Origin: Monoraphidium neglectum
Lineage: Eukaryota; Chlorophyta; Chlorophyceae; Sphaeropleales; Selenastraceae
NCBI RefSeq assembly: GCF_000611645.1
Contig: NW_014013005.1
Coordinates: 1-22,879, forward strand
Direction of reading: 5' to 3'
Length of the DNA: 22,879 nucleotides
This document shows positions 9,880-19,009 of the stretch, piece after piece (position 1 is the first letter of the stretch; each line of letters begins with the position of its first letter). Below the pieces are notes generated by a model that saw only the letters and a program-made list of their open reading frames with translations, did no database searches and was not told the DNA's origin. Made by a program: the position numbers and the translations under genes.

Positions 9880-10846
9880 ATGGGTGCAGATGGTATACAG
9901 CCACCTTTGACCAGTCGGTGCCGGCCAGCCTCTTATGCTGCAGATGATGCGTGGTTCATGTGCAAGGGGACTCGCAATGGGTGGCTGCCCATGAGAGAAT
10001 TGCATGTTGTGAGCGAGGGCCGCCCTTCCGTCACAGGCGCATTGCCGACAGCCAGCTCCGCATCAGAAGGCTGCAACTGCACACGGCACCGCCTTGGCAG
10101 CTGCCCGCCCAGCCCTACATCTGGAGGCCAGAAAAAACGAAACTCGCATGAAAGCAAAGCAAGCGGCGCCATGAAATCACCAGCAGCACCGGCTTGGACG
10201 AGAGTTGATCGCAATTATGGGGGTCAGGGGTTGCGTCAGCATTGCATGGCTGATCCCAACGCAGTCTGGATGTTTGTGAAACTGGCGTTGTGCGTCAAAA
10301 GTGGTGCGACTGTTGTATTGGGCACAAGTATGCCAAATCAGACCTTTCCATGGGGCATGGACGCAATTTGATGCCCAATGGGACGCCGAAGAAGCACCGG
10401 CCCCATCCAGGGGCGGGCTCTCAAGCGGCAACACCGCCGTCTCGCCGCCACACTCCGCCGTCGAATTGCTCACAGGCAGGGCAAGTTCTTGCTGCGTCGC
10501 CCGGGCAGCTGAATGGGAGTGGATGGACAGACATAGCGCCCAAGCAGGCACGCATTGTGTGCACCACAGTGATGGCCCCGCTCGTGCTGGGGGCGCCGGC
10601 ACACCTTCATCGCAGCGATGCGAACTGGGTGGGTTCCAGGCGCTTGAAATTTCCGGCCAAACGTAACCTACAACCTTGACATTTAGCGTATTCGTGCGAC
10701 AAACATGCAAACACGCAGCAGGCCGCCCGGCCCCCGGCCGCCCGACGCTCTGGTTTGCTGTATCGATTCGACGCATCGGCACGTGCGACCGGCCCAGTGT
10801 ACGCGGTGGATCGCGGCCACGCCGGATAAAAACTTCCTGCTGCCTC

Positions 10847-12348
10847 TCACAGCGGCACCGAGCTGCCGTGCAGTTGGACTGCACGTGCTTTCTCTGCAGC
10901 CTCGCGCTCCCACTTTGCCTCCCGGCGGCGCACATGCCACAAGACTGCGCCCGCCGCGAGAGCACCGGCGCCCAGCGCACTTGTCACCACAGCCATCGCC
11001 ACCTTGACCTTCTCACCACTGCCTCCGCCGCCGTTGCCGCCGCCGCTGTCGCTGCTGACGCCACCGCTGCCGTTGTCGTTTGCAAAACCACTCGCGGCAA
11101 AGACGCCGCCGCGGCCCCTGGCCCTGGCAGCGACGCAGGCCTCCATTTGGGCGTTTTCACACACCGTGCACCAAGTGCCTGCGTCGTCGATCGCCGCGCC
11201 GCCGTACGCGCGCACAAACGCGGACAGTTCGCACGCGCCAGGGCCCGCCAGCGCCTCCGCCGCGTCCACGTCGCCGTTGGGCCGCACGCCGCCGGGCGAC
11301 GCGCACTGCGGCAGCGGGACGGGCATGTAGCCCTGGCCGGGGCCGTCCTGGTAGAGCATCCTCACGGCCAAGCGGCGGCTGGAGGGGTCAAAGTGGAGCT
11401 CGAACGCGAGGGCGGACGACGTGGCCGGCAGCGTGGCCAGCCACGGGAGCTGTGCGGGCGTGAGGGCGGTGTCGAGGGCCATGGCTGACAGGAGGGCGAG
11501 CTGCGTGTTGTAGTGCGCCGACACCAGAAGAAGCCGGCCGAGGCGGGTCTGAGGGCGAGGGGGATCGACGCGGGTTGTGATGGTGAGGTGCGCTAGACGT
11601 AAGGCAAGCAGAGGCGCATCATAACGTTGATGGAATAGGGGTGCTGCGGCTGAGTGGTGAGCTGCACACGCGACATGCCCGCGCAAAAGCGCACACGTGC
11701 AGGCCGTCACGAATCCTGCCCCCACACCCACCTTCTCTCCTTTGAGCAGGTGCTGTGCAGCTGCCTGCAGCCGGCCAATGAGGTCCCCCAGAAGGGGGCC
11801 TCCCAGGCTGTTGCCTGTCAGGTTGGACCGCATCTTGGCGGTTTCCAGCCAGTCCGCTATGGATGCCACCTGGCAGGTGCGTGCGCATATGGACGTGAGG
11901 GAGCACGGGCGTTTCCAAGGGCCAGGGCCACGGCTTGGCGACGGGCTCGCAGCAACTGCAGCAGCAGGCGCCCCAATGCGCCAGCCCGCACGACGTGCGC
12001 CCTGCCACCTGCAGTGAACGCGCAAGGCATGCTCGCAAACCCCGGCCGTGCACAGGTGCCTCGCGCGTGCGCGTGCCGCGTGCGCTTCTTTGCTGGCATC
12101 GCCACGCCCACCTGCTTGAACTGCGCGTCGGAGATGGCCGGCATGATGTCCCCCGTGCCGTAGTTGCGCCACACGTTGAAGGCATCGTACACTTTGGTGG
12201 GGCAACAGGTGGGGATGCGGATGGGGGGTCAGACGTCACCCGTAATCTGCTGGTCAAACGATTCATGCAGAAGACAAAGCCGTGGTAGGGACAACCACCA
12301 GGCGACTCGTGCCAATCAAGCAAACATATACACGCTCACATGCACGCG

Positions 12349-12396
<48 letters not shown>

Positions 12397-12696
12397 AGCT
12401 CGCGCAAACACCCACATGCACGCACACATGCAGACCACCCACCATTCCACCAGTTGACCAGCGACACATTGAGCTGTGGCTCCAGCTGAGCAAGGCCCTC
12501 GCGCACACCCCTGGTGGCCTCCTCCTTAGCAGCAAACTCCTGCGACTTATACCAGGCTGCCAGGCGGCGCTGGTAGGCCTCGCACTTGGTGTAGGCGCGG
12601 ATGAGCCAGTCGTTCGCGTCCGGGACCGTGTAGATGGGCGGGGTCTGCATGCAATTGTGAGGTGCACGCATGTGCGTGCGTGCATGCGCGCGTACG

Positions 12697-12730
<34 letters not shown>

Positions 12731-13678
12731 GTGTGTGTCGCGAGCAACCACCTCCTGGCCGCCCCGTTGTGGCCCTCCCTGCCTTGCTGACTGCAACCTC
12801 ACGCCCACAAGCACCTGCAAGCAACCCCACTTGTCGCAAACGCAGGCACACCGTTGTAATGCGAAACCACACCCTGAGTCAAACCTACGCATGCATGCAT
12901 GCACGCCCGCACCTGCGCAAGGACGACGTCCACCTGGGGGCTCATGCCCAGCGGCGCCCGCGGCACGGCTTGCAGGGGAAACACGCCGCTCAGGAACGCG
13001 GTGGCCGACCTCAGGGTGCGGTCCAGTGCGCTCGACCGCGCGAGCGTGTTGAAATTGCTGAACCCGACGCCCTTTGCGTTGACAATGCCGTAGCCCTCTC
13101 GCCCCTCGGAGGCTAGGCAGGTGAGGGAGCGGTTGCAAGCGGGGTGCGCCAGGTAGCGCACGCGGAAGGCCTCGCCTGCGCCCGATGGTGTACGCGCACG
13201 TGTGTGTGTGTGTGTGTGTGTATGTGTGTGTGTGTGTGTGTCTCCGGGGAAGGAGAGTACGATGCGAGGTTCATGATTGACCATCCGGCAGCCCAACGGA
13301 GCTGGTGGCGGCAGGGCAGTGTTGCGAGCAGGCGACCGCCACGGTAGGGACCGAGGTCTGAAGCAACTGCGCTCTGCACTGCGGCGCTGCGCCGTGGGCC
13401 CTTGGAGGGGCGCGGCACCCACCTGCGGCCCGGCTGGCGGTGATGCCTTGCGGCAGCAGGCTGGGGCCGCCTGTCGAATCGTTCTCCTGCAGCTCTGCAT
13501 CTTTGGGCAGCACGTTTCGTGCGCCGTGGCGCGTCACGACATACACCATAACTACATCGGCTGCTGCAAGCTGCAGCACAGATAAGGCCAGCAGCAGCAG
13601 TGTCGCGAGCGCAGGCAGCGCGAGCAGGCGCTCATTCTGCCTGCGAGAACGCGCAGCGCTGCACGCCTGCCGCTGCAT
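10847..13678 (-). CDS. Histidine acid phosphatase-like, type I membrane protein
   Basis: Clade-2 histidine phosphatase related to lysosomal and prostatic acid phosphatases. Exons: 13678-13423, 13175-12913, 12644-12443, 12191-12112, 11869-11732 and 11548-10847; 546 residues. The N-terminus has a signal-anchor or signal peptide (hydrophobic about 18-40). VVTRHGAR follows with nucleophile H51, then SSALDRTLRSA (133-143), matching the family's DRTxxSA phosphate-binding stretch. The C-terminal signature reads LVSAHYNT (H325, Y326), where the family has HD. A long lumenal Cys- and Gly-rich region leads to a transmembrane helix at about 494-516 (VAMAVVTSALGAGALAAGAV) and a short basic cytoplasmic tail. 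An in-frame ATG at 13708 would add 10 residues; I prefer 13678 because it puts the hydrophobic stretch nearer the N-terminus. Three introns carry CA/GT microsatellites. Family certain, activity doubtful because of the missing Asp, location inferred as vacuole, endomembrane or cell surface. Confidence 0.9.
12351..12394. repeat. (CA)22 microsatellite in the third intron of the acid phosphatase gene
   Basis: A perfect 44-bp CA run on the plus strand, so the minus-strand pre-mRNA carries (UG)22. It starts about 50 nt after the 5' splice site at 12442. Confidence 0.97.
12699..12729. repeat. (TG)15 microsatellite in the second intron of the acid phosphatase gene
   Basis: A perfect TG run on the plus strand, so the pre-mRNA carries (CA)15. 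It ends about 55 nt before the acceptor of the 12644-12443 exon. Confidence 0.97.
13201..13241. repeat. (TG)20 microsatellite, one interruption, first intron of the acid phosphatase gene
   Basis: A TG run with one TA step at 13221-13222. The pre-mRNA carries (CA)n beginning about 65 nt and ending about 25 nt before the acceptor at 13176, where a pyrimidine tract is normally expected. Confidence 0.95.
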
Positions 13679-13708
13679 GGCAGCTTTATGAGACCGCACC
13701 GACACCAT

Positions 13709-14326
13709 AGCAAATCTGATTGCGTGGCTTTATTGGTCGTTGTCCTCCGTTTCAGAAGTATGTAAACGACATGTTCAGATCACATGCGGGCTTCTTGATG
13801 CCGACGTTACAGTGTTTGCAATGCGTGTAATGTTCAAAGATGTACGGACTACATAGGCATTATGTCCCGTATGTGTCAGTCTGGGCTTTGCGTACACGCG
13901 GCGGGCTGCATACGGTGCCGCTCTGGTGACTCTGCACAATGCCGACCTGTGTCGATTCCCACGCTGCCTCCTCAAGCGACGCCTTGTGCACATGCTGCAC
14001 TGTCTGTCATCCACGTGCCTTCCTTCACTGCTTGCTGCTTGCTGAGCTACCGCTGCAGGGACAGGTGTTTTTGAGCTGCCCGCTTGCTTGCCCAGGCTGT
14101 GTGGGGAGACCAGCTGGTGCTCACAGACGGCGCGCCCTTGCGGCATCAAACTGCAGCATCAAATTCCATTACACTGCTGCCCCTCCGGTGCGCGTTGAAA
14201 GCGCTACTGGCGGGGCCACAGCCCGCGCTGGCTGGGTGCCACCCCCTCGCGCCAACGCCATCCCTGGCCCTCGCACGTGCCAAAACCAAGGTGTCGAGCA
14301 CAACTCAAAACTGCCCAACCTCCTGC
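13709..14326. other. Intergenic: acid phosphatase promoter and glyoxalase 3' UTR
   Basis: A 618-bp gap between the end of the glyoxalase gene and the acid phosphatase start, both on the minus strand. The part near 13690-13860 is comparatively AT-rich and is the likely promoter. No other coding or RNA gene was recognised. Confidence 0.55.
14169..14173 (-). terminator. Putative TGTAA poly(A) signal for glyoxalase I
   Basis: The plus strand reads TTACA, so the transcript reads TGTAA about 155 nt after the stop at 14327. A second TGTAA (minus, 13811-13807) could be an alternative distal site, though it lies only about 130 bp from the next gene's ATG. Confidence 0.4.
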
Positions 14327-17300
14327 CTACTTCAAAACCTCCAGCTCCTTGTCAAAGTCCTGGCTGTCCACGAAGACATACTTGTAGCCGTCAGGGTCCG
14401 TGCAGGCCACGATCTTGGTCCCGATGCCAGGCACAGGGCCGGGCTCGCGCGTGATCTGGGCGCGTTTGAGTGCGCACGTGTAATTTTGGTGTGTGTGCGT
14501 GTGTGTGCGCGTGTGTGCGTGTGTGTGCGCGTGTGTGCGTGTGTGCGTGTGTGTGCACGCGTGTGCGCAGATGTGCGTGTCTCAAGCAGAAGCGCACGTG
14601 TGTGCGGGAGCGTACACGCATCAGCAGGCTAGCTGCTGTGCACGTGTATGCAAGAGCAGGTGACTGCAATAACCACGCATGCATGCCAGCAGCATTCATG
14701 AATGCATCGCCCACGTTGGTCGAATAAATCGACGCACGCCATTGGTCAGGCGTCCTCCCCAGCGGCCCACGCACCGAGCCGCCCGCAGCCCTGATCTGCT
14801 CGGCTGTCTTGTACACGTCGTCGGTGCTGATGGCGATCTGAGGGTCACAAGGCAGGGCCGCGCGCGTGTGAAGTCGCCAGGGCAGCGGACCAACCATTAT
14901 CAACACGCAAAAATGCACGTATCCGCCGCTGCAGCGCCCCCTAGCCAAACACATATGCGCGGCTGATCGTCACCATGCGCAGTGCTGCGCCCAGGACGTC
15001 AGCCGCCGCCACGCGATCCCCCATCTACGCCCCCGCCCCCTGTTTCCGCCCGCCGCCATTTCCCACTCAACCCCCTGCTCTAGGCTCATCAGTCCCTTTC
15101 AACCCAGCCCCACCTGCGCGTAAGCGTTGCCCTTGGTGTACTCGGTCTTGCCGTAGTTGTATGTGAGCTCAATGACAAGATTGTCCTGCCAGCCATCCCA
15201 GGCGGCCGGGGGTGCGGGCAGAAGGTTCAATTCGGCAGTGCCTCGCCACACGGGAGACCGTGGCCGTCCGTTTGAGACACACACAAGGTGGCACATGGCT
15301 GTGGACGGCAACGGGCCCGCCGGGCACGGGCCTCTGGCCCCCCGAGCGCACCCTATTGGGGACAGCCCTCTGCGGGTCCGAACCCCTGGACAGGACAGGG
15401 GCTCAACACCCGCATAGTACCCAGGCAATCACGTCACCGCCTGCGCCAGGCCGCAGTGTGGATCAGCTGCTGCCGGCTGCGTGCATGAGCCTTTGTGAAC
15501 AGGCTTTCCCGCACCTCCTCAGGCCCGTAGCCCACGAAGCCCAGGGTGTACTTGTACTCAGGGTTGTCACGCTGGCGCAGGACCTGCGGGCAATGTGCGT
15601 GCGTGCACGATTGAGGTGTGTGCGTGCATGCAGGTGTATAGTGTGTCCGTATGTGTGTGTGTGTGCCGCGCATGCAGGTGTGTGTGTGTGTGTGCGTGTG
15701 TGTTTGTACGTGTGTGAGAGTGCGTGTGTGCGTGTGCGTGTGCGCACGCTGGCGCGTGCGATGGCAGAGAACTACTTGAAGATGACGCACAAGCAAGTTG
15801 GTTGGGGGACGGGCGCACAGCGACAGAGAGGGGTGCGCCAAGGTTGGCCAGCAAGCCTTGCCATCCCATGCTGTGCATGCTGGGTCCATCTGTCCATGCA
15901 GCTGCCAAACAGGCGGCCGTGCGTGCGGGGCACGCCACTCAGCCCAGCGGCGCCGCGCCCATGACGTCATCACCTGCATGCCCATGACGTCACGGTACCA
16001 GGCGGTGGACTTCTCCAGGTCGCCGACGCGCAGCATGACCTGGTTTCAAGAGGCGATGTGCGGCTAAAAATCAGATGATGGCAGCATGTGCTCATTGTCA
16101 ACACTGTGTTGTGCGTCTGATGGAGGGCGGGCGGCCACTGCTTCTGTCTGGTGTTGCTCCTTCAGCCCTCACGGCAGGGGGAGGTAGGAAAGGAGACTGC
16201 CAGCGTCCCACCTGGCAGAGGGGCTCGGCCGTCTGCTTGCGCTCAATAAGTTCCCACTTGTAGCCGGTGGGGTCCTCCGCGAAGGCGATGACCGTGTTGC
16301 CGCCCTTGACAGGCCCCGGCTCGCGCGTGATCTGGGGTCAAAGGGCGGGCGGTCGTGGCCGGATGAGGCGCTGCGAATGCGTGCAGAGTAAGCATGCCTT
16401 ACAACAGGAGAGCGGGACCCACACGGACAGGCAGGCAAGCGGCATTGGCAACAATGGGAGCGGAAAGTCCTTGCAGCACACCGGCAGGCGGCTGCCCAGG
16501 CCGCATGAGGGCCATCCCCGAACCCCCCCCTACCCCCCCCCCCCCGGGGCTGGCGCTGGCCGTGCTGGTGGCCCATCCCTGCTCATGTCATCAGCCGCAC
16601 CTTGCCGCCACCAGCGCGGATGGTCTCTGCAAGCTTGTACACATCGGGGGTGGCCACGCCAAAGTGCCCAAAGCCCTGCGCAAGTGGTGTCGCAACAGGA
16701 GGGGCGTTGGGATGCAGTCGAGGCCATGGCGACGGCGGCCTGTCACCCAGGTCGCGCACCCAGGTCGCGCAGACGACGCAGGTGCAGCGGCATGTTTGCG
16801 GTGTGTCACATCGTGCGACCGACGCACACGGGGCAAGCAGACAACCAGTGATTTCAACACCCTCGCACCAAGGCCAGGCCGCTGCCATGGTGTGCTAGTC
16901 CAGATGGTGCCCCTCAGGTACGCCCGACCCACTGGATTTGCACTTGCAGCCTTAATCTTATCCCTAATGGCACGCTGACGGGCAGTGACGTCACCGCCTC
17001 ACCTCTCCAATGTCGTACGAGTCAACACCGTAGTTGTAGGTCAGCTGGCAGCCGCACGCGAGACGACAGAGGGAAGGCGGGGAGCGGTGATTGACTAGTC
17101 AGGGGCGTTGTCAGCTGGGATCCAACCGAGGCAAGTGCGGATCGTTTTGCATGTAACCCAAACTGTACAGGTGGGATCCTGCCCCACCGCGCTCCATGTG
17201 TTTAGGCGGTCCTGCGCCTCTGATGCAGAGAACATCTGGCGGTCTCACAGACAGCCACAACCGAATTCCAACAAGCAAGCGAGCCCCTTTAACATCGCTA

Positions 17301-18053
17301 GCCCTTCACTCAAACCACTCGACCTAGTCGGCCTTGGGGGGGCAGAAAGGGGCGCCCCTGCTGGCCTGTGAGCTTGTAAAGTCGCACCACCCCTCCTGCC
17401 GACTGTGGATACCCCTACACCACCCTCAAAACCGGAGGCGCCCACCTCCAGGGCGAAGCCCTTGTCCTCCGTGTTGTACCCCAGGAAGGCGTTGCTGTAC
17501 TTGCCCTCGGGGATGTCGCGGAAGCGCAGCAGCTTCATGCCCAGCAGCTTCGTGTACCAGTCGATGTGGGACTGGTGCAGTGGATGGAGGGGGTGCAAGG
17601 ATCCGATTTGGTATGGTACGTGAGGGCTGGGGCGCGTGGAGGGGCAGATGGTGCGGAGAAGCAGGGCCACAGGGGCGACGGTGGATCTGAAGGGCAGCCG
17701 CGGAGCACAGTGACAGTGGCGCCAGCGGTGGAGCGGCCATGGACACCTCTAAAGGGGGTGCGCTGACGCACAGCCGCTGTCGCGAGTGGTATCGCGACCC
17801 GTCGCTGCCGCTGTTCCGGCCTGTGGGGAGCGGCTGCCTACCACTGTCGCTCACTGGAGTCATACATGCTCTACAATGCCCGTTGCATGCACCAACTCTA
17901 CGCCTCAGACCCATCCTGCAATGATTGGCACCTTCCACCCCAACACTAAAGGATTGCCGATGATGCTGGCACCTGCATGTCTGTTACGCGGTAGACCACG
18001 TGCAGCATGCGCCGCTTGTCCTCCTTCAGCCAGTCAGATGATGCGGATGCCAT
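14327..18053 (-). CDS. Lactoylglutathione lyase (glyoxalase I), two-domain plant type
   Basis: Isomerises the methylglyoxal-glutathione hemithioacetal to S-lactoylglutathione in methylglyoxal detoxification. Exons: 18053-17973, 17571-17446, 17044-17003, 16675-16601, 16331-16212, 16039-15974, 15583-15515, 15185-15114, 14837-14775 and 14455-14327; 280 residues, matching plant enzymes of about 280-290. The start [22 protein letters not shown] aligns with the N-terminus of cytosolic plant glyoxalase I, so no transit peptide is inferred. Two tandem VOC domains are present: residues 16-147 ([17 protein letters not shown]) and 148-280 ([10 protein letters not shown], then [16 protein letters not shown]). 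By alignment to the E. coli metal ligands H5, E56, H74 and E122, domain 1 keeps H18, E69, H87 and E135. Domain 2 has Q148, E199, Q217 and V265, so one active metal site is expected, probably nickel as in other plant two-domain enzymes. All nine introns are phase 0. A palindromic G-box lies 467 bp upstream. Confidence 0.97.
14489..14569. repeat. GT/GC alternating repeat with 20-bp higher-order period, last glyoxalase intron
   Basis: 81 bp of uninterrupted purine-pyrimidine alternation. From 14491 the 20-bp unit GTGTGTGCGTGTGTGTGCGC occurs twice in tandem, followed by a third partial copy. It is intronic. Confidence 0.9.
15615..15760. repeat. Degenerate GT-rich repeat, sixth glyoxalase intron
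   Basis: Imperfect TG/GT repeat interrupted by GCATGCAGGTGT-like segments that occur twice (near 15626 and 15670). It lies in the intron between exons 16039-15974 and 15583-15515; the pre-mRNA is CA-rich here. Confidence 0.85.
16523..16545. repeat. Homopolymeric C tract, fourth glyoxalase intron
   Basis: C8-TA-C13 on the plus strand, which makes two long G runs in the pre-mRNA about 55-77 nt after the 5' splice site at 16600. Such runs can form G-quadruplexes and are prone to length variation and sequencing error. Confidence 0.9.
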
Positions 18054-18519
18054 TGTCCTGACAACAGGGCGGCTGGAGACGAGGATGGGAGCGGCGGCGG
18101 CGGGTGATGAGTGGTGTTTGCATCAGAGAGCCACGCAGTGGTGTGGGTGGCAGCGCCCAGTTGGACGAAGCTCATTCGCCCGCAGTCAACGCTGATGGAC
18201 TCATCTACACTTGCCTGCTGAATCCGAAGGGGCGGATAACGCGGGCAGCTAGCATTGCAGCGATCAAACTGTGATGAGCGATCTGGACAGCTCGGCAACG
18301 CTTGCTTGCTCTCAAACAAAACGTGAATAATTTCACTCAAATCAATCCGCGGAGCGCACCCGCGCAATCGTTGTGGCAGAATGACCTTTACGAGACACGT
18401 TAGCACCAGGTTCTCCTGATGCCAAGTTTTGCTAGGCTGTATGTATAGAGGTTCAAAGAATCAAGGATAAGCTTGTGCCAACATTAGCTGGCCCGCACTT
18501 GCACTGAACGAACGATGTA

Positions 18520-18535
18520 GTCAACACGTGTTGAC
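18520..18535. promoter_or_regulatory. 16-bp perfect palindrome with G-box core upstream of glyoxalase I
   Basis: GTCAACACGTGTTGAC is its own reverse complement and contains CACGTG (18525-18530), the G-box bound by plant bZIP and bHLH dimers. It lies 467 bp upstream of the glyoxalase ATG, within the only promoter-sized interval of that gene. Function is inferred from motif and position only. Confidence 0.4.
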
Positions 18536-18955
18536 CTGGTGCATGTTGCAGCACAAGCGACAGTGCACTAAGGTACGCCCCTGACCAGCCATGACCGGGG
18601 ACCTGCTGCGGAAAGCGCCTTGCCAACCGCATTTACTGTTGGGCTTGCACCATGCCTCAACACCTGACTGGATCCTCGTTGTGCGTGTGGTGAGCAGCAT
18701 CGTGTGCACACGCACCGTTAGCAGCCAGCCACCTCGTTTTCAGTTGCGACAACCTCCGCAGCCCCACGGCAACTCCTGCAAGACCACTTGCCGTGTCGCG
18801 CTGGAAGCGCATCCAAGCCGTTTCATTGGCAACTCTGGCGCAATGTTTGGCCCCGCTGCAAAGCATTTGCACATTTCGGCTGATTTGGCGCTTGCGTTTG
18901 CCTCTGATGGGCTGCAAGCTCACCAAGCTTGTCTTGGCCCGTACGACTGAGGCAA

Positions 18956-18960
18956 TTACA
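18956..18960 (-). terminator. Putative TGTAA poly(A) signal for the PTGR3-like gene
   Basis: The plus strand reads TTACA, giving TGTAA on the transcript about 50 nt after the stop at 19010. This suggests a compact 3' UTR. Confidence 0.45.
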
Positions 18961-19009
18961 CAAATATGTGCGATCCCTTCAAACATGGTGCTGTGATCAC
19001 TGCAAGTCA

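Larger units (their letters stand above)
9342..10846. other. 1.5-kb convergent intergenic region: opposing 3' UTRs
   Basis: Both flanking genes end toward this interval. Open frames such as 9880-10371 (plus) and 10177-10980 (minus) show no recognisable family, no splice-linked continuation and irregular composition. I call the interval long 3' UTRs meeting near 9820-9875, where opposing TGTAA signals lie. A small lineage-specific or non-coding gene cannot be excluded. Confidence 0.55.
18054..19009. other. Intergenic: glyoxalase I promoter/5' UTR and short 3' UTR of the reductase gene
   Basis: About 950 bp with lower GC than the flanking genes, especially 18170-18530. It contains a 16-bp palindrome with a G-box core at 18520-18535 and a TGTAA signal for the reductase at its right end. 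The frame 18591-18950 (plus) shows no family resemblance. Confidence 0.6.

Noticed and set aside
9880..10371. 163-codon plus-strand open frame between the convergent genes
   Set aside because: No recognisable domain, erratic composition, no splice partner, and it overlaps other unrelated frames on both strands; better explained as 3' UTR in GC-rich DNA.
10177..10980. 267-codon minus-strand open frame
   Set aside because: It overlaps the end of the acid phosphatase gene in a different frame, has no family resemblance and is rich in Cys, Arg and Ser as expected for a random GC-rich frame.
12263..13138. Open frames encoding poly(Thr-His) or poly(Val-Cys) proteins across CA/TG repeats
   Set aside because: They are translations of microsatellites in introns; the true exons on either side use defined splice sites and a different frame.
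14470..14580. Regular GTGTGC repeats resembling a short array
   Set aside because: There are no unique spacers between fixed repeats, so this is a microsatellite with a higher-order period, not a CRISPR array.
18440..18470. GGTTCAAAGAATC resembling a tRNA T-arm
   Set aside because: No matching acceptor stem, anticodon arm or D arm was found around it.
18591..18950. 119-codon plus-strand frame between glyoxalase and reductase genes
   Set aside because: No domain, antisense to the reductase 3' end and inside a lower-GC promoter-like region.
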